From contig JAEPND010000003.1 in assembly GCA_017643585.1 (NCBI GenBank), positions 1-64,000 of the forward strand: a DNA stretch of 64,000 bases, read 5' to 3'. The notes under the pieces were generated by a model that was not told where the DNA came from, did no database searches, and saw only the letters and a program-made list of their open reading frames with translations. The position numbers were made by a program, and so were the translations under genes. This DNA comes from Maricaulis sp. (GTDB lineage: Bacteria > Pseudomonadota > Alphaproteobacteria > Caulobacterales > Maricaulaceae). Numbering within the stretch: the stretch's first letter is position 1; the number at the start of each line of letters is the position of its first letter. Shown here one piece after another: positions 33,834 through 42,675 of this stretch.

Positions 33834-34289
33834 ATGCCCCGCGAGATCGACGACAAGAAGACCCGCAAGGCGCTCCGGCGCCTGGCCCGCGCCAAGCGCG
33901 CGGCCACGGAGTCCGATGGCGACGACACGCGATTATCAGAATGGGAAGACGAATTTCTCGGCTCGCTGGAAGAGCGACTCGAGAAATTCGGCTCTGCCTT
34001 CAACGACCCGGACAAGGGCAATCTGGAAGACGCCCTCTCCGGTCGCCAGTCGGTGAAGCTGCGTGAGATCGAGAAAAAGGCCAAGGGCAAGGGGCGCAAG
34101 CCCATGTCACGGGGCTCCGGCTTCAAGCGCAAGACGCCGACCTATTCCTCGCGCAACCGCGAGATCAATGATGACCTGCCCGACGAGGTCGTCGCCACTC
34201 CGTCTGAGACGGCTTCGCCCGGCACCGCACCGAAACCGGTCGCGGGCTTCAAACCCATTGTCATAGACGGCGGCAAGCTGAAGGACTGA
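33834..34289 (+). CDS. Hypothetical basic protein, likely intrinsically disordered
   Basis: The ATG at 33834 lies 7 bases after the NTF2-like stop and gives 151 residues. The sequence is rich in Lys, Arg, Glu and Ser, with a helical charged N-terminus (KKTRKALRRLARAKRAATE) and a disordered tail. The middle, KAKGKGRKPMSRGSGFKRKT, looks able to bind nucleic acid. No family or catalytic motif is recognised. Confidence 0.7.
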   Translation: MPREIDDKKTRKALRRLARAKRAATESDGDDTRLSEWEDEFLGSLEERLEKFGSAFNDPDKGNLEDALSGRQSVKLREIEKKAKGKGRKPMSRGSGFKRKTPTYSSRNREINDDLPDEVVATPSETASPGTAPKPVAGFKPIVIDGGKLKD

Positions 34290-34438
34290 GCCGCAGAGAC
34301 GTGCAGCGACAGGGCATGCACGCTGGCGATGTCGTCAGGTATGCGACATGACTCAGCTTTCAACTTCTATTAAACTTGCCTACGTTTTGTGAGCGCTGGA
34401 GATCGGCACAGCTGGTATGGCCAATCGGAGACCCATGA

Positions 34439-34915
34439 ATGCTGAAACAGATCGCGATGCTGCAGAGCCTCGAGACGGGAATCATTGACCGTCTGGACGA
34501 CGCTCTCGACCTTGGCCTTGAGAGCCAGGGCGGTCGCGCTGCGTTCAAGTCAGCCATGCGGGAACTCAATTCCGCCACCAAGCTCAAGAGCAAGCTGATC
34601 TATGCCCCGCTGCTGGAAGACCCCGCGACACGCGACTATATCCGCCAGCTAGATTTCAAACTCTTCGGCTTGACCGAACGCATTGAAGTCCTGCGGTCTT
34701 ATCTGGAGCTCTCGATGGAGAACCAGGAACGGGACGCTGACATGATTGAACTGACCGTGCACAGGCTCCGTCGGCGCCTGCTCGTCTTGTTCAAGAAGGA
34801 ATCCGCCCTGCGCCCGATCTATACGCATTGGCATGATCGGAACGCGCCGCCCAAACGCGCCGCATCTACCGGCCGCCGGACAACAGCCACGACAGCCCCG
34901 GATTTGATCCACTAG
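34439..34915 (+). CDS. Hypothetical helical protein, unknown function
   Basis: This 158-residue protein starts at 34439, with GGAG about 9 bases upstream. It is alpha-helical by composition, with heptad-like Leu spacing in FGLTERIEVLRSYLELSMENQE and a basic stretch VHRLRRRLLVLFKKE. The C-terminal ~25 residues are Thr/Arg/Ala-rich and disordered. There is no signal peptide or membrane span. I recognise no family. It converges on the PPK2 gene with a 4-base overlap. Confidence 0.7.
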   Translation: MLKQIAMLQSLETGIIDRLDDALDLGLESQGGRAAFKSAMRELNSATKLKSKLIYAPLLEDPATRDYIRQLDFKLFGLTERIEVLRSYLELSMENQERDADMIELTVHRLRRRLLVLFKKESALRPIYTHWHDRNAPPKRAASTGRRTTATTAPDLIH

Positions 34916-35670
34916 CGCGCCAAGCTGTCGTCCTTCAGCATATGCGGCTGGAAACGGAAGACGATATCCCGGTCAGGGGCCTGGTCCTCTCGCATTGGCC
35001 CCGGATGCGGCACGGAACGCAGGATATCCCGGATCACATTGATGCGGGCTTTGTACTTGTTATCTGCCCTGACAATGCCCCAGCGACCATGCTCATGATC
35101 ACTGCGCTCGAGCATATGATCACGCGCCACCGTATACGCATCGTATTTCGCTAGCGCGACGGCATCGACCGGGCTGATCTTCCAGTTTTTCAGCGGGTCG
35201 GTTCGGCGCGCCTCCAGCCGTGCCGCCTGTTCCTCGCGCGAGACGTCCAGATAGTATTTCAACAACACGCTTCCGGCCTCGACCTGCATGCGCTCGAAGG
35301 GCACGACCTGGTCCAGAAACCCGTCCCGCTCCTCACGCGTGCAAAAGCCCATCACCGGCTCCACACCGGCACGATTGTACCAGGAACGATTGAAGATCAC
35401 GCACTCCCCTGCACTGGGCAGGTGCGGCACATAACGCTGGAAATACCAGCTGCCGCGATCACGTTCGCTGGGTTTTCCGAGTGCAACCACGCGGGTGTCG
35501 CGTGGGCTGAGATGCTCGGTGATGCGTTTGATCAGACCATCCTTGCCAGCCGCATCGCGGCCTTCCAATACGATCACGAGGCGGTGGTTTGCGGCGATGA
35601 GATGGCGCTGCATCGCGACCAGCTCGATCTGCAGGTCGTGCAATAACGCGCGATATTCGTCCTTGTTCAT
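34912..35670 (-). CDS. ppk2: Polyphosphate kinase 2 family protein
   Basis: I start this at the ATG at 35670, giving 252 residues; the frame runs on upstream but overlaps the divergent ASCH gene. PPK2 motifs are plain: Walker A EGRDAAGKDGLIKRI, then PSERDRGSWYFQRYVPHLP, FNRSWYNRAGVEPVMGF (lid-type basic region) and WKISPVDAVALAKYD. PPK2 enzymes transfer phosphate between polyphosphate and nucleotides. The length and single domain fit class I PPK2 (NDP phosphorylation), though class II/III cannot be ruled out. No ribosome site is clear at the start. Confidence 0.9.
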   Translation of the reverse strand: MNKDEYRALLHDLQIELVAMQRHLIAANHRLVIVLEGRDAAGKDGLIKRITEHLSPRDTRVVALGKPSERDRGSWYFQRYVPHLPSAGECVIFNRSWYNRAGVEPVMGFCTREERDGFLDQVVPFERMQVEAGSVLLKYYLDVSREEQAARLEARRTDPLKNWKISPVDAVALAKYDAYTVARDHMLERSDHEHGRWGIVRADNKYKARINVIRDILRSVPHPGPMREDQAPDRDIVFRFQPHMLKDDSLAR

Positions 35671-35716
35671 GCCCGCACTATCATGGGTATATGCGCCATT
35701 GGGCAAGGGGGCAGAG

Positions 35717-36190
35717 ATGACACCGCTGCAACAGGAATTCTGGCAGGCGTTCCGCACAGCCACCGGCGAGACGTGCGAAACGCCGTCCGAGATCTCCGCT
35801 TTCGGAGACAGCCCCGCCATGGCCGATGAGTTGCTCGCACTGATCCTGTCCGGCCAGAAAACCGCGACCTGTTCGCTCGCCCGCTGGTATCGAGGCCCCG
35901 ATGCGGAACCCCTGCCCAAACCCGGCAATTTCGCCCTCGTCCTGGATGGTCAGGACCAGCCGCGCTGTGTCCTGCGCATCACCTCGGTCGAGATCAAGCC
36001 GATCCGCGAGACAGATGCCCAATTCGCCTGGGATGAAGGCGAGGGAGATCGCACGCTGGAAGACTGGATGCAGGGCCATTGCGCCTTCTGGGAGCGCGAG
36101 GCCGACCGCGAAGGCTTCAGCTTCTCCACTGATATGGACGCTGTTTATGAGCGGTTCGAGCTGGCCTGGGTGCCGGCGCCCGTCGCCTGA
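35717..36190 (+). CDS. ASCH domain-containing protein
   Basis: This 157-residue protein starts at the ATG at 35717 and is divergent from ppk2 by 46 bases. The ASCH fold is recognised from ALILSGQKTATCSLARWYRG, in which Lys and Thr line the pocket, and from LRITSVEIKPIRETDAQFAW, DEGEGDRTLEDWMQGHCAFW. ASCH proteins resemble PUA domains and bind RNA or nucleosides; E. coli YqfB is an amidohydrolase for acetylcytidine. The exact role here is unknown. Confidence 0.88.
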   Translation: MTPLQQEFWQAFRTATGETCETPSEISAFGDSPAMADELLALILSGQKTATCSLARWYRGPDAEPLPKPGNFALVLDGQDQPRCVLRITSVEIKPIRETDAQFAWDEGEGDRTLEDWMQGHCAFWEREADREGFSFSTDMDAVYERFELAWVPAPVA

Positions 36191-36197
36191 AACGACA

Positions 36198-36227
36198 AAG
36201 GCCGGCGATCCCCAGATCACCGGCCTT
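36198..36227 (-). terminator. Rho-independent-type terminator of the sigma-54 regulator gene
   Basis: A 12-bp stem with one mismatch (aaggccggcgat / atcaccggcctt) and a 6-base loop lies 25 bases beyond the regulator stop. On the minus strand TTTGTCGTTT follows, a weak T run. The convergent ASCH gene may share it. Confidence 0.6.
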
Positions 36228-36252
36228 CACATCCCCCGACATGTATCGTCGA

Positions 36253-37695
36253 TCAGCCCGTGGCGCGCACGCCATCCACGTCCAGATCGTATTCGCGGAC
36301 CTTGCGATAGAGCGTCGAACGCCCCACACCCAGCCGGCGTGCCACCTCGCTCATGCGACCGGCATAATTCTCGATTGCGAACTCGATGAGATCGCGCTCG
36401 ATATCTTCCAGAGAGCGCAGATGACCCCCGTCATCCATGATCTCCACTGGCGCTGCAAACCCGGCCGCGACGTCCGCGAGCACGTCAGCGCCCGTCACCG
36501 GAGCCTCTGTCTCGATAGACGGCGTCAGGCCGGAGATTTGCGGGAAGTCCTCAGGCTTGAGGTAGTCCGTATCGGCCAGGACCACGGCGCGGAAGACCGA
36601 GTTCTCAAGCTGACGAACATTGCCCGGCCAATCGTAACTGGACAGCAGGGCGTGCGTTTCCGGCGCCGCATCCAGGATCGACTTGTTTTCCTGCGCGTTG
36701 AAACGCCCGATGAAGTAACGCACCAGCGCCGGCACATCTTCCTTGCGTTCCTTGAGCGAGGGCACCTCGATCGGGAAGACATTCAGACGATAGAACAGGT
36801 CCTCGCGGAACTGACCCGCTGCGACTTGCTCTGCCAGATCCCGGTTGGTCGCGGAGATGATCCGCACATTGACCTTGACCGGACGCTTGGAGCCGACCGG
36901 ATCGACCTCGCCTTCTTGCAGGGCCCGCAAAAGCTTGACCTGCATGTCCAGCGGAAGTTCGCCGATCTCGTCCAGGAATAACGTACCACCATCGGCTTCC
37001 TGGAATTTGCCTGCATGCTTGCCGACAGCCCCGGTGAACGCGCCCTTCTCGTGACCAAAGAGCGTTGATTCCACCAGATTTTCCGGAATTGCACCGCAGT
37101 TCACCGCGACAAAGGGCTCTCCGGCCCGTTTGCTTGCCGCCATGATGGATTGCGCAACCAGCTCCTTACCCACACCACTCTCACCGGTGATCAGGATCGG
37201 GATATCCGACTGGGCAGCGCGTTCGCCCAGGCGCACGACCTGCTGCATCGCCGGTGCACCGGCAATCATGTCGGAAAAGCCCAGCCGACCCTCGACCTTC
37301 TTGGTCAGGCGTTTCACCTCACCAGACAGGTTCTGGACCTTCAGGGCATTGCGAATGGATACGGTAATGCGCTCCGGGCTGGCCGGCTTCACGAAGAAGT
37401 CCGCCGCGCCGCCGCGCATAGCCGCAACAACCGTCTCGATACCGCCCGATGCGGTCAGGACAATAACGGGGAGGTCCGGATTTTTGTGCTGAACAGCCTC
37501 GAGCGTCTCCATGCCGTCCATACCCGGCATGATCAGATCGAGCAGCATCACATCAACTCCCCCGGATGCGATGCGGTCCAGGGCGTCTTCGCCACTTTCC
37601 GCGGTCTCGGCCCTGAAACCCTGCTTTTCGATCACCGCCTGTAACAGGCGGCGTTGTGTCGGATCGTCATCGACGATCAGAACAGATTTCACCAT
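36253..37695 (-). CDS. Sigma-54-dependent response regulator (REC-AAA+-Fis HTH)
   Basis: This 480-residue protein starts at the ATG at 37695 (a GTG lies one codon earlier). A receiver domain covers 1-120 (VLIVDDDPTQ; phosphorylated Asp in MLLDLIMPGMDG; Lys in FFVKPAS). The AAA+ domain has Walker A GESGVGKE near 172 and an intact GAFTGA loop near 219 that contacts sigma-54, so it should activate transcription. A Fis-type helix-turn-helix ends the protein (GRMSEVARRLGVGRSTLYRK). The domain order is that of NtrC/FlbD/TacA-like regulators. No cognate kinase lies next to it. The targets cannot be read here. Confidence 0.93.
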   Translation of the reverse strand: MVKSVLIVDDDPTQRRLLQAVIEKQGFRAETAESGEDALDRIASGGVDVMLLDLIMPGMDGMETLEAVQHKNPDLPVIVLTASGGIETVVAAMRGGAADFFVKPASPERITVSIRNALKVQNLSGEVKRLTKKVEGRLGFSDMIAGAPAMQQVVRLGERAAQSDIPILITGESGVGKELVAQSIMAASKRAGEPFVAVNCGAIPENLVESTLFGHEKGAFTGAVGKHAGKFQEADGGTLFLDEIGELPLDMQVKLLRALQEGEVDPVGSKRPVKVNVRIISATNRDLAEQVAAGQFREDLFYRLNVFPIEVPSLKERKEDVPALVRYFIGRFNAQENKSILDAAPETHALLSSYDWPGNVRQLENSVFRAVVLADTDYLKPEDFPQISGLTPSIETEAPVTGADVLADVAAGFAAPVEIMDDGGHLRSLEDIERDLIEFAIENYAGRMSEVARRLGVGRSTLYRKVREYDLDVDGVRATG

Positions 37696-37897
37696 CACCC
37701 ACGCCTTTTCGGTCGCTTATATTTTCGCCGGGCCTTAGGCCTCACCGCCATCGCTGACGGGGCGTCTATGCGAACCGTTATGGGACACTTGTCTAAAAAT
37801 CGCGTGAAAGCGTCGGCAACGAAGGGTTAAGCATAATACTCAGGGCTTTGTTGTGATATGCTCATCCCCGCTAGCGAGGGGTGGGAGCACGCCGAAC

Positions 37898-38710
37898 ATG
37901 TCGACACAAGAACCGGCCTGGAGATTTCCGGAGAAAGACGGGTTTTCGCGCATCGCGCCGGAACACCGCATGGCCGTGGTGCACAGCCTGCCCGGCATGA
38001 TCGTGTGGCCTATCCTTCTCTTTGTCCTGTTTATCGCCTTCTCTGCAGTCGTCGGCGCAACCTGGCAGATGTTCTCGCTGGACCGGGATCCGGCCCTCCT
38101 CAACACGGTGATCTATACGGCCTCTGCGGCAGCCTATGCCTCTCTTGCCCTGGCCATGTGGATCCGGTTTTCAGGTTATGGCGCAGCCCGGTCTGCCTTC
38201 TCCATAATGCCTGTGAAGTTTTCCGAGATTGGCCTGGCCATTCTCGTGCTGCTGTTTGTCATCACGATTGGCGGCCGGCTGTCCGTGATGTTTCATGAAT
38301 ACGCCATGGTCGACACCAGCCTGACCCTGTCGGGCGGCGCAGCTCCGGAAGACCTGACCAATGTTGACGATGTCACCCAGTCCGGCGCGGCATTGTGGGC
38401 CATCGTGCTGCTATCGGTCATCGCTGCGCCCATCGTGGAAGAGATCCTGTTTCGCGGGTGGATGCTGCCCATGCTGATGGCGCGCGGGGTTCCCACCCTC
38501 TTTGCCATCCTGATCTCGTCCGTCGCTTTCGGTCTGATCCACACGCCGCAAGGTCTGCTGGTCATGACCACCACGACCTTCCTGGGCATCGGGCTGGGCA
38601 TCGCCCGCGTTGTGACCGGACGCGTAGCCGCGCCGGTGCTGGGCCATATGGCCAATAATGCATGGGCCGTATTCGTCGTCCCCCAATTGCTCGGTTTGCA
38701 GTCCGGTTGA
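37898..38710 (+). CDS. CPBP family intramembrane metalloprotease
   Basis: The protein has 270 residues from the ATG at 37898, with about seven hydrophobic spans. The CPBP (Abi/Rce1) motifs are present: the paired Glu box EEILFRGWM near residue 181, SSVAFGLIHTPQG with a His, and a late GHMANNAWAVF. These proteins are intramembrane prenyl-endopeptidase-like metalloproteases; bacterial substrates are mostly unknown and some members protect against bacteriocins. It is monocistronic. Confidence 0.9.
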   Translation: MSTQEPAWRFPEKDGFSRIAPEHRMAVVHSLPGMIVWPILLFVLFIAFSAVVGATWQMFSLDRDPALLNTVIYTASAAAYASLALAMWIRFSGYGAARSAFSIMPVKFSEIGLAILVLLFVITIGGRLSVMFHEYAMVDTSLTLSGGAAPEDLTNVDDVTQSGAALWAIVLLSVIAAPIVEEILFRGWMLPMLMARGVPTLFAILISSVAFGLIHTPQGLLVMTTTTFLGIGLGIARVVTGRVAAPVLGHMANNAWAVFVVPQLLGLQSG

Positions 38711-38747
38711 GATTGACGCCCTGCCCGTGCGGGTCTAGCGCTAGGGC

Positions 38748-39698
38748 ATGACAAAAACAAAAGTCTCCCCGATGAAACGCCCGCCTGCTCCGCTCAAGGA
38801 GTTTGCCGGCGCCAAACCGCCGGCTCCGGCCTGGTTCGCCAAAGCCCTTGAAACCCCCGTCGATACCGGCATGTCCGTAGTCGAGGACGCCACCATTCAC
38901 TGGAAAGCCTGGGGCGAGCGTGGTCAGCCCGGCCTGGTGCTGGTGCATGGCGGTGTGGCTCACAAGGACTGGTGGGACAGTATCGCGCCCTTCCTGGCGC
39001 CGACCCGCCGCGTCGTGGCGCTGGACCTGTCCGGCATGGGTGACAGTGATCACCGCGAAAAATACCGCATGGATCTTTACGCCAAGGAAGTCATGACCGT
39101 GGCCCGCGAGGGCGGCGCCTTCGACGCAGGCGCGCCCTATGTCGTCGGTCACTCCTTTGGCGGTTTTGTCAGCCTGGCCACGGCCATGGAATACGGCGAG
39201 GCATTGCGCGGCGTCGCCATTCTAGACAGTCCGATCCGCCCGCCAGAGGAACAGCGTCGCTCCAGCCCGCCCAGCCGCGGCGGCAATACCTATGCGACCT
39301 TCGAGGCCGCTCTGGAACGCTTCCGCCTGCTGCCGGAACAACCGTGCGAGAATGCTTTCCTGCTTGACCATATCGCCCGTCAGTCCCTGAAACAGGCAAC
39401 GCGCCCGGATGGCACGACAGGCTGGACGTGGAAGTTTGACCCGCATCTCTGGGAAAAGCTGGAGTACGACCGCAAACCGCCGGCCGAGCTGGCGGCATCG
39501 CTGAAAACCCGCGTCGCGCTTTTCCGCGGCGGCGACAGCATCCTGGTCAATGACGAGATCTGGGCCTTCATGCGCGAGACGTTCGGGCCTGAGACCTCAA
39601 TGATCTCGATCCCGAACGCCCAGCACCACCTGATCCTGGACCAGCCAATCGCCGTCGCCTCGGCGCTGGAAGTGCTGACAGGTCCGGGCTGGGGCTAG
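38748..39698 (+). CDS. Alpha/beta hydrolase
   Basis: This 316-residue protein has the alpha/beta-hydrolase core: LVLVHGGVAHKDWWD (oxyanion), LDLSGMGDSDHREKY, the nucleophile elbow GHSFGGFVSL near residue 132, an acid in FRGGDSILVNDE, and the catalytic His in PNAQHHLILDQP. The substrate is unknown. No ribosome site precedes the ATG; instead a TTGACG and a TAG-containing box lie close upstream, so it may be transcribed without a leader. Confidence 0.9.
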   Translation: MTKTKVSPMKRPPAPLKEFAGAKPPAPAWFAKALETPVDTGMSVVEDATIHWKAWGERGQPGLVLVHGGVAHKDWWDSIAPFLAPTRRVVALDLSGMGDSDHREKYRMDLYAKEVMTVAREGGAFDAGAPYVVGHSFGGFVSLATAMEYGEALRGVAILDSPIRPPEEQRRSSPPSRGGNTYATFEAALERFRLLPEQPCENAFLLDHIARQSLKQATRPDGTTGWTWKFDPHLWEKLEYDRKPPAELAASLKTRVALFRGGDSILVNDEIWAFMRETFGPETSMISIPNAQHHLILDQPIAVASALEVLTGPGWG

Positions 39699-39702
39699 TT
39701 TC

Positions 39703-39811
39703 CTTCCCCATTCATGGGGAAGTGGGCTCGCCGTAGCCTTGGCGAAGGCGAGCTAGAAACCCCTCCGGCTCGTCGCTGCGCTCCGACCCACCTCCCCTTG
39801 GAAAGGGGAGG
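39703..39811. repeat. Palindromic intergenic repeat with two hairpins
   Basis: Two perfect stems, cttcccca-TTCA-tggggaag (39703-39722) and cctcccctt-GGA-aaggggagg (39791-39811), flank a segment with GGCTCGTCGCTGCGCTCCGA. The structure, with mirrored C-rich and G-rich arms, looks like a dispersed palindromic element. Related fragments (CTCGCTGCGCTC near 23745, CTCGCTTCGCT near 22668) occur elsewhere in the window. It could also end transcription between the hydrolase and bolA genes. Confidence 0.5.
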
Positions 39812-39815
39812 AAAA

Positions 39816-40079
39816 TTACGGCGCGCTCGCCTTGATTGCGAGGGCATGCACCGGGCCGGCCAGTTCCTCGGCCAGGGCCTCGTTGATCATTCGGTGAATG
39901 GCGACACGGTTCTGACCCTTGAAACGGTCAGCGACAATTTTCACTGTGAAATGACTTTGACCACCCGGGCGGGCACCGGCATGTCCGGCGTGCAGATGGC
40001 TGTCATCGATCACATCCAGCTCGGCCGGCGTGAAGGCGGCTTGCAGCTTGGTTTCGATCAGGACGCGGACATCAGACAT
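39816..40079 (-). CDS. bolA: BolA family protein
   Basis: This 87-residue protein matches BolA: a variable start, then LDVIDDSHLHAGHAGARPGG (with the conserved His after the DDS motif), SHFTVKIVADRFKGQNRVAIHR and a terminal HALAIKA. BolA proteins bind monothiol glutaredoxins with a [2Fe-2S] cluster and act in Fe-S and iron regulation. The bolA-dnaJ-cobS grouping is a known alphaproteobacterial neighbourhood. It is divergent from the DnaJ-like gene, with starts 64 bases apart. Confidence 0.93.
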   Translation of the reverse strand: MSDVRVLIETKLQAAFTPAELDVIDDSHLHAGHAGARPGGQSHFTVKIVADRFKGQNRVAIHRMINEALAEELAGPVHALAIKASAP

Positions 40080-40142
40080 TTTTGATCTCTTTTCTCGTCG
40101 CTTTCATTGCCGCTTTACCAGCGAGCCCCCATACTTAGAAAC

Positions 40143-40757
40143 ATGGCTGAAGCATTCAACTATAAACCGCGTTTCAAGGACATCCGGATCAAGCCGCCCA
40201 AGGACGAGCCGGCGCCGGAGGAACGTGTGTGCGAATGGCCCGGCTGTAACAAACATGGCGACAGCCGTGCGCCCAAGTCCAATGACCAGCTCAACGACTT
40301 CTACTGGTTCTGTCAGAGCCATGCAGCTGAATACAACAAGTCGTGGAACTTCTTCGAAGGAATGAGTGAAAGCGCCGCCCAGTCCTTCCGCGAGAGCGCG
40401 GCCTATGGCCATCGTCCGACCTGGAGCTGGCGTAATACGCACTCGGCATCGGCGAAGGCCTCCAAGGCGTCGAAGAATTTCCAGGACGGTTTCTCCGATC
40501 CCTATGGCATGTTCGGCGACCGCAAGGAGCCCGAGCGCGAGGCGGACACAGGTCCCCGCATGGGCCGTCTGCAGACCAAGGCGCTGGAGACCATGTCGCT
40601 TGACCCGGACGTGAAACCTTCTGCAGTGCGCAAGCGTTATGCAGAACTGGTGCGCCAGTTCCACCCGGATTCCAATGGCGGCGACCGCTCCTCCGAGGAA
40701 CAACTGGGACGCGTCATCGCGGCCTACCAGATTCTCAAGAATTGCGGCATGGCGTGA
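40143..40757 (+). CDS. DnaJ domain-containing protein
   Basis: This 204-residue protein starts at 40143. The N-terminal two thirds are the alphaproteobacterial-type extension with a Cys pair (RVCEWPGCNKHGDSRAPKS) and a hydrophilic linker. The J domain lies at the C-terminus (residues ~140-204), with the HPD tripeptide in VRQFHPDSNGG near 172, so it should stimulate DnaK ATPase. This architecture sits beside cobS in many alphaproteobacteria and may assist the CobST machine. A TACTTAG box 9 bases before the ATG suggests a close promoter. Confidence 0.9.
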   Translation: MAEAFNYKPRFKDIRIKPPKDEPAPEERVCEWPGCNKHGDSRAPKSNDQLNDFYWFCQSHAAEYNKSWNFFEGMSESAAQSFRESAAYGHRPTWSWRNTHSASAKASKASKNFQDGFSDPYGMFGDRKEPEREADTGPRMGRLQTKALETMSLDPDVKPSAVRKRYAELVRQFHPDSNGGDRSSEEQLGRVIAAYQILKNCGMA

Positions 40758-41354
40758 CTAGACCGGTGTTGATGGCGGATCGAAGGCCACGGCATAGCCA
40801 TCCTCCAGGTGACGCACGACACGCCCGGTCAGAACGCCAATGCGGAGTTCAAGGCCGATGCGCGGCCTGTTTTCACTGAGAAATGCGACGCCCGTAAGCG
40901 AAATGTCCTTGATGTGGGCGATTTCGCTCAAACCATCCGCAAATTCGACCAGATCGGCACCGTCCCCCTGACCGCACCGCTCGCTCGCGCGACGCTCATC
41001 CGTATGCAACCGCTCACGATTGAACTGGAGCATGATCTGACTGGCCAGTCGCTTCTTGGCTTCATCGCAGATGGTAAAGCGCATCCCGAAATCAAAAGGA
41101 TCGGCACGCACCACCTTGCCTGCGATACGACCGATACAAGCAACGTCAATGACGACTTCCTCTCCGAGAGCGGGAACCGATCGCGTTTCAACGCAGGCGC
41201 CTCCCGGGGACAGATCAATTATCATACAATGCATCGGGTGTCCCCCATCGGCGCAAATCCGCCCATGAAGCGCCACTGCTGTTCGCGCATGGGCGCGACG
41301 TTCGTGCGGGGTCTCCGATTCCGGCACAACAGAAACAATGGTTTGTGATGTCAT
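40758..41354 (-). CDS. PilZ domain protein, apparently with two PilZ units
   Basis: This 198-residue protein has an N-terminal PilZ unit with the c-di-GMP-binding pattern RRAHAR (RxxxR) and DLSPGGAC (D/NxSxxG), followed by a second, shorter unit with HIKDISLTGVAFL near 145-160. In the second unit the RxxxR arm is only weakly recognisable (DERRASER). PilZ domains are the cytosolic receptors of cyclic-di-GMP that tune motility and surface attachment. It stands alone on the minus strand between dnaJ and cobS. Confidence 0.87.
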   Translation of the reverse strand: MTSQTIVSVVPESETPHERRAHARTAVALHGRICADGGHPMHCMIIDLSPGGACVETRSVPALGEEVVIDVACIGRIAGKVVRADPFDFGMRFTICDEAKKRLASQIMLQFNRERLHTDERRASERCGQGDGADLVEFADGLSEIAHIKDISLTGVAFLSENRPRIGLELRIGVLTGRVVRHLEDGYAVAFDPPSTPV

Positions 41355-41615
41355 AGCTGATCCCTCATCTGGCTGCCGCTTCTTTGAAAGTGAGACAACC
41401 CACCTTCAACCCGTCCACGATGTCGGGAACATCTTTCGAAATCACATCAAGTTAGAAGTAAAATTTGATTCAAATTTTCCGAGATTGAAACCGCGTCCAG
41501 CGATAGCGGGTACTGTGACCAGAGCGAAACCTGCCCTTCCCCCGCATCGGCAGCGTGCTATAGATCTACTCATCTTATTCGTTGGCCCAGCCACCTCCCC
41601 AAGAAGACCGGTTCC

Positions 41616-42599
41616 ATGAGCGATAGTTTCCCCCTCCAGGCGCCTGACGCCATTGCAGATACCAAAGCGCTGTTCGGTTTCGATGCCGGCTTCGAGGTCC
41701 CGATGTTCTCGCAGCGCGACGAGCACACGCCGATCATTGACGAGAACTATGTCTTCGACCCGGCGACCACGCGCTCCATCCTGGCGGGGTTTGCCTATAA
41801 TCGCCGCGTCATGATCCAGGGCTATCACGGCACCGGTAAATCCACCCATGTCGAACAGGTCGCCGCCCGGCTCAACTGGCCGATGGTGCGCGTTAACCTG
41901 GACAGCCATGTCAGCCGTATCGACATGGTCGGCAAGGACGCCATCGTCCTTAAAGACGGCAAGCAGATCACCGAATTCCAGGAAGGCATCCTGCCGTGGG
42001 CCCTGCAGCGCCCGGTCGCCCTCCTGTTTGATGAATATGATGCCGGTCGTCCGGACGTGATGTTCGTGATCCAGCGCGTGCTGGAAGCCTCCGGCTCTCT
42101 GACCCTGCTGGACCAGACCAAGGTCATCCGCCCGCACCCGCATTTCCGCCTGTTCGCCACCACGAACACGATCGGTCTGGGTGATACCACCGGCCTCTAT
42201 CACGGCACGCAACAGATCAACCAGGGCCAGATGGACCGCTGGTCCATCGTCTCGACGCTGAACTACCTGTCGTTCGAGACCGAGAACAAGATCGTCCTGG
42301 CCAAGATGAAAAAGATTGCAGCGGCCGATGGCGGCGAGGACATGGTCGCCAACATGGTCAAGGTCGCGGATCTTTCCCGCGAAGCTTTCATCAATGGCGA
42401 TATCTCCACCGTGATGAGCCCGCGTACGGTGCTGACCTGGGCAGAGAACTACGAGATCTTCAACGATCTCGGCCACGCCTTCCGCCTCACCTTCCTGAAC
42501 AAGTGTGACGAGCTGGAACGCCCGGTCATCGCGGAAATGTACCAGCGCGTCTTCGCAGAAGACCTGCCCGAAGCCCCGATCAAGGCCGAGGTGGCTTAG
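41616..42599 (+). CDS. cobS: Aerobic cobaltochelatase subunit CobS (AAA+ ATPase)
   Basis: This 327-residue AAA+ protein has Walker [15 protein letters not shown] near 70, Walker [14 protein letters not shown] near 140, a sensor 1 segment [14 protein letters not shown] and the arginine-finger region of MoxR-like ATPases. With CobT it forms a large ring that drives cobalt insertion by CobN in aerobic B12 synthesis. No cobN or other cob biosynthetic gene is near, and this genome imports B12. CobS and CobT may serve another chelation role; the bolA-dnaJ-cobS order is typical. Confidence 0.94.
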   Translation: MSDSFPLQAPDAIADTKALFGFDAGFEVPMFSQRDEHTPIIDENYVFDPATTRSILAGFAYNRRVMIQGYHGTGKSTHVEQVAARLNWPMVRVNLDSHVSRIDMVGKDAIVLKDGKQITEFQEGILPWALQRPVALLFDEYDAGRPDVMFVIQRVLEASGSLTLLDQTKVIRPHPHFRLFATTNTIGLGDTTGLYHGTQQINQGQMDRWSIVSTLNYLSFETENKIVLAKMKKIAAADGGEDMVANMVKVADLSREAFINGDISTVMSPRTVLTWAENYEIFNDLGHAFRLTFLNKCDELERPVIAEMYQRVFAEDLPEAPIKAEVA

Positions 42600-42675
42600 G
42601 GGCGGGCCGCTATCGCAGCCCTTGGACGACTGATCTACTCAGGGTAGTCTAGACCCGCCAATTCGGGAGGTCTTG

